64,000 bases of DNA from an uncultured Mycoplasmatota bacterium (lineage in GTDB: Bacteria > Bacillota_I > Bacilli_A > RF39 > UBA660), in contig UQSR01000003.1 of NCBI GenBank assembly GCA_900543825.1, positions 1-64,000 of the forward strand, given 5' to 3'. The first letter of the stretch is position 1. The number at the start of each line of letters is the position of its first letter. The notes under the pieces were generated by a model. The model saw only the letters and a list, made by a program, of their open reading frames with translations, ran no database searches and was not told where the DNA came from. Of the stretch, positions 52,144 to 60,962 are shown in pieces. Both the position numbers and the translations under genes were made by a program.

Positions 52144-53880
52144 CTATTTCTTATCCTCTATTTGTTTTTCTAACATAGATTTAAACTCTTCTAATGTTAC
52201 AGTAGTACTATCATCACTACCAAATTTACGATAAGTAATAGTATTATTATCCCTTTCATTATTACCAAGTACTAAAGTATAAGGTATCTTCTTAGTTTGT
52301 GATTCTCTTATCTTATATCCCATCTTTTCATCTCTAGAATCCAATTCAACCCTAAATTCATCACTTCTAAGTTCATCAAGAACATTATTAGCATACTCTA
52401 AATGATATTCATTATTAACAGGAATAATATTTATTTGTACTGGACTAAGCCATAATGGAAAAGCACCTGCATAATGTTCAATTAAAATACCGATAAATCT
52501 TTCTATTGATCCATAAATAACCCTATGAAGCATAACAGGTCTCTTTTTAGAACCATCTTTATCAATATAAACCAAATCAAATCTTTCAGGTAAATTCATA
52601 TCAAGCTGAATAGTACCACATTGCCATACTCTTCCCAAAGAATCTTTAATATGAAAGTCTAGCTTAGGTCCATAGAAAGCCCCATCACCAGGATTAATCT
52701 TACATTCATGACCTGCCTTATTACAAGCATCCTGCAATGCTTTTTCTGATTTATTCCAAATTTCCAAATCACCAATATATTTTTCTTCAGGTCTTGTTGA
52801 TAATTCAATATCATAAGTTAATCCAAATATTTTATACATTCTGTCAATAAAATTAATTAATCTTATAACCTCTTCTTCTATTTGATCAGGTCTCATAAAA
52901 ATATGAGCATCATCTTGAGTAAATGTTCTTACTCTAAATAAACCATTTAAAGCACCAGAAGCTTCATGTCTATGTACTTGTCCTAATTCTCCTATTCTAA
53001 GAGGTAAATCCTTATATGAGTGCAAAGAATTTTTATATACTAACATTCCGCCAGGACAATTCATAGGTTTAATAGCAAACACCTTATCATCTATCTCACT
53101 AGTATACATATTTTCTCTATAATTATACCAATGACCTGATAACTCCCATAATTCTTTATTTAACATAATAGGAGTCTTAACAAATTGATATCCTTCTTTA
53201 GTATGTTCTCTATACCAAAAATTTTCAAGTTCATTTCTTAGTATCATTCCTTTAGGCAAGAAGAAAGGAAATCCAGGTCCATATTCACTTATCATAAATA
53301 ATTCCAATTCTTTACCCAATTTCTTATGATCTCTTTTTTTCGCTTCCTCAAGAAAATCTAAATGTTCTTTTAGTTCTTCTTCACTTCTAAAACATACTCC
53401 ATATATTCTCTGAAGCATCTTATTATTAGAATCACCCTTCCAATAAGCACCACTTACCTTAAGTAACTTAAAATATTTTAGTTCCTTTACAGTATCAACA
53501 TGAGGTCCTCTACAAAGATCAGTAAAATCACCTTGTGTATAACAAGATATTACCGTTTCATTCTCATCCATTCTACTAATTAAGTCTATTTTATATGGAT
53601 CATCACGGAACATTTCTAAAGCCTCATCTTTAGATATTTCATGTCTTACAATCCTTTTACCATCCTTAGCAATCTTCTTCATTTCCTTTTCAATTTTAGG
53701 CAAATCATCTTCTTTAATAACATCTTCTCCTAAGTCAATATCATAATAGAAGCCATCCTCTATTACAGGACCTACCCAAAACTTAGCATTAGGATATAAA
53801 TGCTTTACAGCTTGTGCAAGTAAATGTGCACAAGAATGATTTAATTTACTTAAATCTTCATTTTCTTTAATATTTACCAT
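52144..53880 (-). CDS. thrS: Threonyl-tRNA synthetase lacking the TGS domain
   Basis: ThrRS charges tRNA-Thr. The 578-aa protein begins at the editing (N2) domain: HSCAHLLAQAV near 15-25 and CYTQGDFTDLCRGPHV near 118-133. The class II catalytic core (PKGMILRNELE, MNCPGGMLVYK, RVRTFTQDDAHIF, VIYGSIERF) and the anticodon-binding domain follow. The N-terminal TGS domain of about 60 residues found in most bacterial ThrRS is absent; in its place upstream is a separate unrelated small gene. Expression is controlled by a T-box leader. The second of two ATGs has the better distance from AAGGA. Confidence 0.95.
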   Translation of the reverse strand: MVNIKENEDLSKLNHSCAHLLAQAVKHLYPNAKFWVGPVIEDGFYYDIDLGEDVIKEDDLPKIEKEMKKIAKDGKRIVRHEISKDEALEMFRDDPYKIDLISRMDENETVISCYTQGDFTDLCRGPHVDTVKELKYFKLLKVSGAYWKGDSNNKMLQRIYGVCFRSEEELKEHLDFLEEAKKRDHKKLGKELELFMISEYGPGFPFFLPKGMILRNELENFWYREHTKEGYQFVKTPIMLNKELWELSGHWYNYRENMYTSEIDDKVFAIKPMNCPGGMLVYKNSLHSYKDLPLRIGELGQVHRHEASGALNGLFRVRTFTQDDAHIFMRPDQIEEEVIRLINFIDRMYKIFGLTYDIELSTRPEEKYIGDLEIWNKSEKALQDACNKAGHECKINPGDGAFYGPKLDFHIKDSLGRVWQCGTIQLDMNLPERFDLVYIDKDGSKKRPVMLHRVIYGSIERFIGILIEHYAGAFPLWLSPVQINIIPVNNEYHLEYANNVLDELRSDEFRVELDSRDEKMGYKIRESQTKKIPYTLVLGNNERDNNTITYRKFGSDDSTTVTLEEFKSMLEKQIEDKK

Positions 53881-54184
53881 ATTTACCATTCCTTTCCTTT
53901 GATTTCCTTTTCTTATTCATCTTTCTAATCTTAGTTTCTTTCTTAATTTCTCTTCTATATCCAAAACCATCATTATCATAATAATGATCATTATTAACAT
54001 AAATATTATACTTCATTCTAATATATCCATCTAATATTCTAATAGAATCAGAATTAGCACCGAACCATCTTAATTCCTCTCTTAATTCTAATAATTCACT
54101 CAAATTCAAATTTAAAACACTTAAATACCATAAATAATCTCTATTACCCTGTACCTCTACTGGTACATATCCTTTAATATTCAT
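53867..54184 (-). CDS. Hypothetical protein between T-box and thrS
   Basis: A 105-aa protein translated from a strong AGGAGG site directly after the T-box terminator, so it is the first gene under threonine control. The N-terminal half (about 1-60) is mostly helical (LNLSELLELREELRWFG, then SIRILDGYIRMKYN). The tail is basic (KKETKIRKMNKKRKSKERNGK) and could bind RNA or another acidic partner. It overlaps thrS by 14 nt or more, suggesting coupled translation. It does not look like a split-off TGS domain. I do not recognise it. Confidence 0.7.
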   Translation of the reverse strand: MNIKGYVPVEVQGNRDYLWYLSVLNLNLSELLELREELRWFGANSDSIRILDGYIRMKYNIYVNNDHYYDNDGFGYRREIKKETKIRKMNKKRKSKERNGKYGKY

Positions 54185-54201
54185 ACTAACCTCCTATAAA
54201 T

Positions 54202-54402
54202 AAAAAAAGACCACTTAAAGGAGAGAATACATCTCGGTACCATCCTTATTTGGTCTTAATTATGATAACGGTTTTACCCGGTAATCTCTTTCGAGTACAC
54301 TCAAAGGTAGTAATTATATATCTCTATTATTAGTTTACACCAACCACTAACTCTCTATAAATAAAATATATATAATCTTGTCCTTCTCATTGCTTTGAAT
54401 AT
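54202..54402 (-). promoter_or_regulatory. T-box riboswitch (threonine)
   Basis: Leader RNA that senses uncharged tRNA-Thr. On the minus strand it starts with the typical AATGAGAAGGACAAG, has a specifier region ACUACC (ACC, Thr codon, at 54306-54308), and the conserved T-box AAGGATGGTACCGAG (54233-54247). The terminator hairpin AAGACCA/TGGTCTT with a long T-run (54202-54257) contains the 3' half of the T-box switch. Uncharged tRNA-Thr would prevent termination and allow expression of the small gene and thrS. Confidence 0.93.
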
Positions 54403-54408
54403 GAATAT

Positions 54409-54437
54409 ATTATATGACTATTTCTTTTTTTTGTCAA
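54409..54437 (-). promoter_or_regulatory. Consensus sigma-A promoter for the T-box transcript
   Basis: Minus strand: TTGACA, 17-bp spacer, TATAAT, a perfect consensus. The remaining gap up to the glyS terminator (54438-54552) shows no further feature. Confidence 0.9.
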
Positions 54438-54552
54438 TAACTATCTGTTAATAATATCAATATTTTATGATTAATTTATGATAATATCTCAAACATAATA
54501 TATATTACTTGAAGTAACTTATAAGAAAGATTGAATTAAGAACAAAAGAAAA

Positions 54553-54576
54553 AAAGAACAAAGTATATTGTTCTTT
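54553..54576 (-). terminator. Terminator after glyQS
   Basis: AAAGAACAA/TTGTTCTTT stem with a 6-nt loop overlaps the stop and is followed by T7 on the minus strand. Confidence 0.88.
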
Positions 54577-55954
54577 AAAACTTAATCCTATCCTCAATAT
54601 ATTTAGTAAGTTCCTCTACTTTAACAGTAGTCTGCTCCATAGTATCCCTATCCCTTATAGTAACTGTACCATTATTAATAGTATCTTCATCAATAGTAAT
54701 ACAATAAGGAGTACCAATAGCATCTTCTCTTCTATATCTCTTACCAATACTACCAGATTCATCATAAGTAACCATAAAAGATTTAGCAAGCATATTATAT
54801 ATTTCCATAGCCTTTTCACTATGATATTTCTTTACTAACGGAAGAATACATGCTTTATATGGTGCCAAATAAGGATGTATTTTTAAAACATCACGAGTAG
54901 TTCCATCATCAAGTACATCTTCATTATATGCATCACAAAGTACTGCAAGCAATAATCTATCTACACCTACTGAAGGTTCAATAACATAAGGTAAATATTT
55001 TTCGTTAGTCTCTGGATCTAAATATCTCATATCCGTTTTAGAATGTTCTTGATGTACAGTCAAGTCATAGTCAGTACGATCCGCTATTCCCCATAATTCT
55101 CCCCATCCCATAGGATATTTATATTCAATATCAGTAGTAGCCTTACTATAGAAGACTAATTCTTCTTTAGCATGATCACGATATCTCAAATTCTCTTCTC
55201 TAATACCAATTTCTTTTAAAAAATCTAAGCAATGACTTTTCCAATAAGAAAACCATTCTAAATCACTACCAGGTTTGCAGAAAAATTCATATTCCATTTG
55301 TTCAAACTCACGAGTTCTAAAAATAAAATTACCAGGAGTTATCTCATTTCTAAAAGCTTTACCAATCTGTCCAATACCAAAAGGTACTTTAGCTCTCATA
55401 CTTCTTAAAACATTATTAAAGTTAACAAATATACCTTGAGCAGTCTCTCCTCTTAAATAAACCAAACTAGAAGAATCAGAAGTAACACCCATATGTGTTT
55501 CAAATAACAAATTAAATTTACGTATCTTAGTAAAATCACTCTTTCCACACTTAGGGCAAGGAATATTATTATCACTAATATATCTTTCTAACTTCTCATT
55601 ATCCCAACCATCACCAGTCTCTTCTCCATGAGTAAACTCTTCTATAAGTTTATCAGCTCTATGTCTAGTTTTACACTTCTTACAATCTATCAAAGGATCA
55701 GAAAAACTAGCAACATGACCAGAAGCAACCCATACATTAGGATTCATAAGTATAGCAGCATCAAGGCCATAACTATTAACATGCTCCTCAATAAATTTCT
55801 TATGCCATGCCTTCTTAATATTTTCCTTAACCTCTCTACCTAAAGGACCATAATCCCAAGTATTAGCAAGACCACCATATATCTCACTACCTTGAAATAT
55901 AAAACCATATTGTTTACAAAAATTAACCATTTTATCCATTGTCATATTTTCCAT
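54575..55954 (-). CDS. glyQS: Glycyl-tRNA synthetase, single-chain (GlyRS dimeric type)
   Basis: The alpha2-type class II GlyRS charges tRNA-Gly. The 459-aa protein has IFQGSEIYGGLANTWDYGPLG at the start, a zinc-binding CKKCKTRH and CPKCGKSDF pair in the insertion, LRGETAQGIFVNF (motif 2 region), FRNEITPGNFIFRTREFEQME, and IEPSVGVDRLLLA, with a C-terminal anticodon-binding domain. This is the eukaryote/archaeal-like form also used by Bacilli-related lineages and Mollicutes, not the two-gene glyQ/glyS form. No T-box is seen upstream, only a promoter. Confidence 0.96.
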   Translation of the reverse strand: MENMTMDKMVNFCKQYGFIFQGSEIYGGLANTWDYGPLGREVKENIKKAWHKKFIEEHVNSYGLDAAILMNPNVWVASGHVASFSDPLIDCKKCKTRHRADKLIEEFTHGEETGDGWDNEKLERYISDNNIPCPKCGKSDFTKIRKFNLLFETHMGVTSDSSSLVYLRGETAQGIFVNFNNVLRSMRAKVPFGIGQIGKAFRNEITPGNFIFRTREFEQMEYEFFCKPGSDLEWFSYWKSHCLDFLKEIGIREENLRYRDHAKEELVFYSKATTDIEYKYPMGWGELWGIADRTDYDLTVHQEHSKTDMRYLDPETNEKYLPYVIEPSVGVDRLLLAVLCDAYNEDVLDDGTTRDVLKIHPYLAPYKACILPLVKKYHSEKAMEIYNMLAKSFMVTYDESGSIGKRYRREDAIGTPYCITIDEDTINNGTVTIRDRDTMEQTTVKVEELTKYIEDRIKF

Positions 55955-55978
55955 TTTATACCTTCTTTCATGTCATAT

Positions 55979-56007
55979 ATAATACTATATTTTAAATATT
56001 TTGTAAA
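55979..56007 (-). promoter_or_regulatory. Sigma-A promoter for glyQS
   Basis: Minus strand: TTTACA, 17-bp spacer, TATTAT, followed by the GAAGG ribosome-binding site. Confidence 0.65.
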
Positions 56008-56011
56008 TACT

Positions 56012-56052
56012 ACTATTTAATAATTTCATAAAACTATTTAATAATTTCATAA
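56012..56052 (-). repeat. 21-bp tandem duplication spanning the pdp stop codon
   Basis: The 20-bp unit ACTATTTAATAATTTCATAA occurs twice with one extra base between. The copy inside pdp encodes its last residues and stop; the outer copy repeats the same codons and stop just beyond. Confidence 0.85.
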
Positions 56053-57305
56053 ATAAGACTACTATTATCATTATTTATATTATCACTAATCTTAAATAAC
56101 TTATTCTTATCAAATAAAGGAACATCCTTATTTGTATATAAAGTTAAAATAGTATCATTAATATTAACATAATCATTAATATTTTTATTAATAATAATAC
56201 CAGCAGAATAATCAATCTTATCATCCTTATTTTGACGGCCTGCCCCTAAATGCATAGATAACTTAGCAATCTCTAAAGAAGAAATATCCGTTAAATAACC
56301 AGAAGTATCACTCTTAACCTCATATATCTTATTACTTTTAGGAAGCTTAGTAATATCACCATGTTGATAAAGTACAAACTCTAAAAACTTATTATAAGCC
56401 TTCTTGCTTCTAATAACATCCAATACCATATTATTAGCTTCTTCATAAGAAATATTCCTTCCCAAAGATACCATATAACTAGCAAGACTAATACATAACT
56501 TTTGTAAATTACTCTCTTTATTATAATATAAAGTATTAATAGCCTCAAGTACCTCTAAAGAATTACCAACATTATTACCAAGAGGAATATTCATATTAGT
56601 AAGAAGACATATAACTTCCATACCATTCTCTTTACCTATCTTAATCATAAGATTACCAAGTCTCCTAGCGGACTCTATATCTTTAACCAAAGCACCCTCA
56701 CCAACTTTAAGATCAATAACAAGTTTTTTAGATCCCGAAGCAATCTTTTTACTCATAATCGAAGAAGCAATAAGTGGAATAGATTCCGTCGTACCAGTAA
56801 CATCTCTAAGAGCATATATCTTTTTATCAGCTAAAGCAACATCATCAGTTTGACTAGTTATAGCCATACCAATATCTTCAATTTCATGAATAAATTCACC
56901 TTTACTAAGATTAGTTCTAAATCCAGGTATAGATTCTAACTTATCAATAGTACCACCAGTATATCCAAGCCCCTTACCACTCATCTTAGCTACCTTACAA
57001 GAGCATGCCGCAACAATAGGAGCAATAATCAAAGTAGTCTTATCACCTACACCACCAGTAGAATGCTTATCAACAACATTATCCAAAAAACTCAAATCAA
57101 TAGTATTACCAGATAACATCATATACTTAGTTAAATAAATAACTTCATTGTCAGTCATATCATTAATAGTAATAGCCATAAGTAAAGAAGACATCTGATA
57201 GTCACAAATAGAACCATTAGTAAATCCTTCTACTACATATTTAATTTCTTCTTCCGTAAGTTCCTCTTTATTCTTCTTTTTAAGAATAATATCAATTATA
57301 TTCAT
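56034..57305 (-). CDS. pdp: Pyrimidine-nucleoside phosphorylase
   Basis: Pdp splits uridine, deoxyuridine or thymidine with phosphate to give base and (deoxy)ribose-1-phosphate, in nucleoside salvage. The 423-aa protein has the phosphate-site block DKHSTGGVGDKTTLIIAP near 80-97 and KMSGKGLGYTGGTIDKLESIPG (thymidine phosphorylase signature), plus KKLVIDLKVGEGA. The usual C-terminal domain is present. The final codons are duplicated in a tandem repeat. An AGAAGGA ribosome-binding site precedes the start. Confidence 0.95.
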   Translation of the reverse strand: MNIIDIILKKKNKEELTEEEIKYVVEGFTNGSICDYQMSSLLMAITINDMTDNEVIYLTKYMMLSGNTIDLSFLDNVVDKHSTGGVGDKTTLIIAPIVAACSCKVAKMSGKGLGYTGGTIDKLESIPGFRTNLSKGEFIHEIEDIGMAITSQTDDVALADKKIYALRDVTGTTESIPLIASSIMSKKIASGSKKLVIDLKVGEGALVKDIESARRLGNLMIKIGKENGMEVICLLTNMNIPLGNNVGNSLEVLEAINTLYYNKESNLQKLCISLASYMVSLGRNISYEEANNMVLDVIRSKKAYNKFLEFVLYQHGDITKLPKSNKIYEVKSDTSGYLTDISSLEIAKLSMHLGAGRQNKDDKIDYSAGIIINKNINDYVNINDTILTLYTNKDVPLFDKNKLFKISDNINNDNSSLIYEIIK

Positions 57306-57327
57306 AATACCACTATCCTTCTATATA

Positions 57328-57356
57328 ATTTTAACATAACATAACCATAAAAACAA
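57328..57356 (-). promoter_or_regulatory. Possible sigma-A promoter for pdp
   Basis: Minus strand: TTGTTT, 17-bp spacer ending in TGT, TAAAAT. If real, pdp is transcribed independently of the structured RNA upstream. Confidence 0.45.
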
Positions 57357-57370
57357 TTATAAACTAAAAA

Positions 57371-57392
57371 AAGTGAGCCATAATGCTCACTT
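57371..57392 (-). terminator. Terminator downstream of the YihY operon and structured RNA
   Basis: AAGTGAGC/GCTCACTT stem with a 6-nt loop, followed by seven T on the minus strand. It lies about 117 nt past the yihY stop and 66 nt before the pdp start, so it may end the upstream operon or act as an attenuator for pdp. Confidence 0.88.
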
Positions 57393-57422
57393 AAGCCATA
57401 TAAGACTTCAAACTAAGGAGAA

Positions 57423-57490
57423 AATAGTATTACTACATATAAACACCATAGTCTGTGAAAAGGATACTAAGTAATACTATTAATGTATCC
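57423..57490 (-). ncRNA. Candidate structured RNA with two competing helices
   Basis: On the minus strand a 6-bp helix (GGATAC, 57485-57490, with GTATCC, 57462-57467) encloses the 5' arm of a 12-bp helix (AATAGTATTACT, 57470-57481, with AGTAATACTATT, 57423-57434). They interleave as in a pseudoknot, but a 3-nt connecting loop is too short for both full helices, so they probably alternate. A strong terminator follows 31 nt later. I match it to no known riboswitch. It may be the 3'UTR of the YihY operon, a small RNA, or a leader of pdp. Confidence 0.4.
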
Positions 57491-57508
57491 ATACATATTA
57501 TATCTCTT

Positions 57509-58327
57509 TTACTTCTTATTATACTCCGTGGAATTAATAACAATACCAAGTATCAAAATAAAGCTCAAAATATAAAACCAAATAAGAAGCATAATAATAC
57601 TAGATAAACCACCATATATTAAATCATATTTAGCAAAATATTTAATATAATAACTAAATATAGCGGTAGCAATAACCCAGCCAACAGTAGTAATAAAAGC
57701 TCCTAAAGTAGTACTACTCTTATCAATTCTATATGAAGGAGCAATAGAATATATAAGTCTAATATTAAAGAAAATAAATAAGAATGTAATAGGCCATTTA
57801 ACAGCCTTATATATAAGCAGTATATTTTCCACTATCTTATTCAAAGATTCATATCTTCCTAAAAGTAATATAATCTTATCACCAAGCATAGGTACCAAGA
57901 TAAGGAAAAGAATTGCACTAATAATAATAAGTAGTATTATAAAAGCCCTAAATCTATCTTTAATTTGTGAAGAATTTTCAATTTTATACAAATCATTAGA
58001 AGCACTAACAATAGCATACATACCATTAGCAGCGGCAATAAAAGTAAAAATATTTAAAACACCAACTGAAATATCAAAATCCTTACCCGAAATAACTCCC
58101 ACTACAATATCACTAGCATAACTAGGTAAAAATTCATTAATAAGATTAATAATACTATCAATAGATATCGAAAAATAACCAGCCACTATAACAATAATAG
58201 TGGCAATAGGAATAACAGCCAAAACAAAACTATATGATAAGTAGGCAGGTAAAATTCTAAGTTCTTTTAAACTTAGAATTTTAATAAGCTTACTAAAATA
58301 TCTTTTAATGCTTTTTAAAGAGAACAT
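57509..58327 (-). CDS. YihY/BrkB family membrane protein
   Basis: A 272-aa polytopic protein with six membrane helices and the YihY/UPF0761 pattern: LPAYLSYSFVLAVIPIATIIVI near 30-50, SYASDIV, FIAAANGMYAIVSASNDLY and PSYRIDKSSTTLGAFITTVGWVIA. The function of the family is not settled; the older name ribonuclease BN is incorrect. The start is the ATG whose upstream AAGTGAG lies in the overlap with the GGDEF gene stop. It is the last gene of a three-gene operon with the sensor protein. Confidence 0.85.
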   Translation of the reverse strand: MFSLKSIKRYFSKLIKILSLKELRILPAYLSYSFVLAVIPIATIIVIVAGYFSISIDSIINLINEFLPSYASDIVVGVISGKDFDISVGVLNIFTFIAAANGMYAIVSASNDLYKIENSSQIKDRFRAFIILLIIISAILFLILVPMLGDKIILLLGRYESLNKIVENILLIYKAVKWPITFLFIFFNIRLIYSIAPSYRIDKSSTTLGAFITTVGWVIATAIFSYYIKYFAKYDLIYGGLSSIIMLLIWFYILSFILILGIVINSTEYNKK

Positions 58328-58335
58328 AATATCAC

Positions 58336-60357
58336 TCACTTACTATTTTTCTTATTATTCTTCATATCTAAAATAGCCTCATTAATAGCATCATCAACTG
58401 TCTTAACATCATCCATTATCATACTATAACCAACTGAAGCCCCAAAACCATAAGGAAGCTCTTTTAATTCCTTGTATATTCTTCTAGTATAATTAACAAC
58501 ATCTTTCTCACTATAACCAACCATATATATTAAAAATTCATTACCATCAGTTCTAATAACATCAGTATTAGGCTCTTGATTAACAATCAAAATACTAGCG
58601 GCCTTTTTAATAATAATATCTCCCTCTTCATGACCATGACTATCATTAATATCCTTAAGATTATTAAGATCAATCACTACAAATGCCTGAGGATAAATAA
58701 CATTATCATCCCATTCCTTAATCTTACAATTCAAATAAAGTCTATTTTTTAAAGAAGTCATAGCATCAACGTATTTAAGTTTTTCATTATTCTTAAGTAC
58801 TTTTTCATTATTCTTTTTCTTTTTAATAATTATAATCAAAGCAAAAATACCAAGAACTAAAACTACACTTATCAAGAAAATCAAAAGAAGATTAAAATCA
58901 TGTACATTAGATTTAATATTATAATCATAACGAATAGTATTATAACTTACAGTGGATACATAATAACTAAACATATCCGCAAAAACCTTATTCTTATTAA
59001 CATCTCTAATAACAAAAGTATAATCAGCATTTAAAGTACCAGTATATATTTCATAAAAATCACTAAACTTAGTATTTCTATAATATTCATACATATCCTT
59101 ATCAATAACAACAATATTATTACCAATATGCTTTATAAGTTCAGAAGAATTATCATAAAGAGTATATTTAATACCATTACTAGTAAGTAAATCATTAATA
59201 AAAGTACCATTTATCGTAGTAACATCTTTACCTTTTAAACTCTTAATAGAATCAGCGGTAAACTTATCTTTAGATAAAATAACATATTCCTCTTCAAACA
59301 AAGAAGGTGTATTAATAATATCAATATTCATATTTTTAGTATTAAAATTAGCAAAAGCCAAATCAACCTCCCCATGAGATAAAGCAGTCTTAAGCTCATT
59401 AACACTATTATACCTATACAATTTAAAATCAACATCATAAATATCTTCAAAACTACTTAAATAATTAGACAAAGTACCAACAAATTCCGAAGATTCACCC
59501 CCAGAATAAGGCATATAATCAATATAACCAACAATATATTGCGAAGAATTATATCCAATCTTATCAACATCACTAATCTTTTTATCAAGAAAATACTCCG
59601 CTAAAAAATGTTTCTTATAAGAATCAACCTGACTATCTTTACCATATAAATTATAAAATTTCTTCATTATATTTAAGAAAGTCTTATCATTAATAGTTAA
59701 AACATACTTCTTATAAATATCATTAAAATGAAAAAGTATATTAAAGTTATTTTCTAATATATAATCAACATACATATTATAAGGAATAACAGCAAAACAC
59801 TTATCATCCTTTTTCATATCAGTAACAATATCATCAATCTTTTCCTTACTAGTAAAAGCAACATTCTTAGCATCAGATAAATAATTAGATACAATACCAA
59901 TATCCGAAGATAATACCAAAACATTCATATTAGTAATATCTTCTATTTTATCTACTGAATCATTTTTATTAGAAATAAGCACATATTTATCTTCATATAG
60001 TAAAATATCATTTTTACTAATACTAGCATTACTATCAACAACATGAAAAGCACTATCTTTAAAACTAGTAGAATCATTAACTAAATAAGATACCTTATTA
60101 AAATTAATACCATATTTCTCTGAAAAACTATCAAGTAAATCAAAAGAAACACCACTACCATTCTTACCATATATTGGAATATCATTATAAATACTTACAT
60201 CAATTACACTACTAGCATTATCATTAATCCATTTCTTTTCTAATATTGAAAAACTAGAATCATCTTTACTATAATTAAGTATAAATATCACTAATAAAGA
60301 TACAAAAATAACTCCTGCTAATGCTAAAACAATTACTTTATTATTTCTTTTTTTCAC
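58336..60357 (-). CDS. Dual-sensor membrane protein with degenerate GGDEF domain
   Basis: The 673-aa protein has an N-terminal membrane helix (about 8-27), two tandem bacterial solute-binding (SBP_bac_3-like) domains outside the cell (about 50-245 and 265-485), a second helix (about 495-518) and a cytoplasmic GGDEF domain (about 535-665). The active-site loop reads RTDGNEF instead of R-x-GGDEF: the first Gly is Asp and the metal-binding Asp is Asn, so it probably does not make cyclic di-GMP. The upstream DLNNLKDIND motif is kept. It starts with GTG behind AGGTGA. It may instead bind GTP or c-di-GMP and signal through protein contacts. Confidence 0.83.
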   Translation of the reverse strand: MKKRNNKVIVLALAGVIFVSLLVIFILNYSKDDSSFSILEKKWINDNASSVIDVSIYNDIPIYGKNGSGVSFDLLDSFSEKYGINFNKVSYLVNDSTSFKDSAFHVVDSNASISKNDILLYEDKYVLISNKNDSVDKIEDITNMNVLVLSSDIGIVSNYLSDAKNVAFTSKEKIDDIVTDMKKDDKCFAVIPYNMYVDYILENNFNILFHFNDIYKKYVLTINDKTFLNIMKKFYNLYGKDSQVDSYKKHFLAEYFLDKKISDVDKIGYNSSQYIVGYIDYMPYSGGESSEFVGTLSNYLSSFEDIYDVDFKLYRYNSVNELKTALSHGEVDLAFANFNTKNMNIDIINTPSLFEEEYVILSKDKFTADSIKSLKGKDVTTINGTFINDLLTSNGIKYTLYDNSSELIKHIGNNIVVIDKDMYEYYRNTKFSDFYEIYTGTLNADYTFVIRDVNKNKVFADMFSYYVSTVSYNTIRYDYNIKSNVHDFNLLLIFLISVVLVLGIFALIIIIKKKKNNEKVLKNNEKLKYVDAMTSLKNRLYLNCKIKEWDDNVIYPQAFVVIDLNNLKDINDSHGHEEGDIIIKKAASILIVNQEPNTDVIRTDGNEFLIYMVGYSEKDVVNYTRRIYKELKELPYGFGASVGYSMIMDDVKTVDDAINEAILDMKNNKKNSK

Positions 60358-60367
60358 ATTAGTTCAC

Positions 60368-60829
60368 CTAACTCTTTACCCATGTTATAGCTTCAAGATT
60401 ATGATGCTTATTACCAGTAATTACAGTATCTTTTTCTTCACCCTTCCACTCCAAAAAGAACGAAAAATCATAAAAAGATAACTCTTCTTTACTATAATTA
60501 TCTAAAGTATTAGAAGCAATCTCTTTAGCCTTATCAACACTAGTATCATCCTTTAAAACAATAGTTGTATAAATAATCTTTCCTTGTAATCTAATACTAA
60601 CATCAGTAACTAAATCAGTATTCTTAACCTCTTCTTTTACTTCATTATAAGTCTTATCTTCAATCTTAACCTTATCAATACCATCTAATCTATCACCATA
60701 TTTATTAGAAGAACCACCTAATAACAATTCTAGTGTTATAATCAAAAGTATTATAAATAATATAATAGCAAGTCCTACTATCGTAGCTAAACCTTTATTT
60801 TTCTTAGCCCAATCTTTAATCTTATCCAT
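60368..60829 (-). CDS. Single-pass membrane protein of unknown function
   Basis: A 153-aa protein with a basic N-terminus (DKIKDWAKKNKG), one membrane helix (about 16-38) and an extracellular domain of about 110 residues with alternating beta-like segments (VSIRLQGKIIYTTIVLKD) and a conserved-looking end (FSFFLEWKGEEKDTVITGNKHHNLEAITWVKS). The C-terminal motif suggests a folded domain rather than a linker. It is the first gene of the operon with the GGDEF protein and YihY and could be an accessory of the sensor. I do not recognise the family. Confidence 0.7.
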   Translation of the reverse strand: MDKIKDWAKKNKGLATIVGLAIILFIILLIITLELLLGGSSNKYGDRLDGIDKVKIEDKTYNEVKEEVKNTDLVTDVSIRLQGKIIYTTIVLKDDTSVDKAKEIASNTLDNYSKEELSFYDFSFFLEWKGEEKDTVITGNKHHNLEAITWVKS

Positions 60830-60859
60830 CTCAACTCTCCTTCTTATTAATATAAATAT

Positions 60860-60888
60860 ATTATACTATAAAGATAAATATTTATCAA
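60860..60888 (-). promoter_or_regulatory. Sigma-A promoter of the sensor operon
   Basis: Minus strand: TTGATA, 17-bp spacer, TATAAT, then GAAGGAG before the first gene. Confidence 0.8.
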
Positions 60889-60935
60889 GATAATTAAAAC
60901 TATTTTATTATCGCCTCACACTTCATTGTTCGTCG

Positions 60936-60962
60936 TTTTCTAATACCAAGGTCATTAGAAAA
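60936..60962. repeat. 9-bp hairpin beside the Rpn remnant
   Basis: TTTTCTAAT/ATTAGAAAA perfect stem with a 9-nt loop. It lies at the outer edge of the internally deleted Rpn copy and could be an end structure of that element. Confidence 0.5.

Noticed and set aside
54185..54574. Second T-box or riboswitch for glyQS
   Set aside because: All T-box motifs belong to one leader reading into the 105-aa gene and thrS; the glyQS upstream region has only a promoter.
57423..57490. Assignment of the structured RNA to 6S RNA, c-di-GMP-II or preQ1 riboswitch
   Set aside because: None of the conserved sequence blocks of these classes could be recognised; kept as an unassigned candidate.
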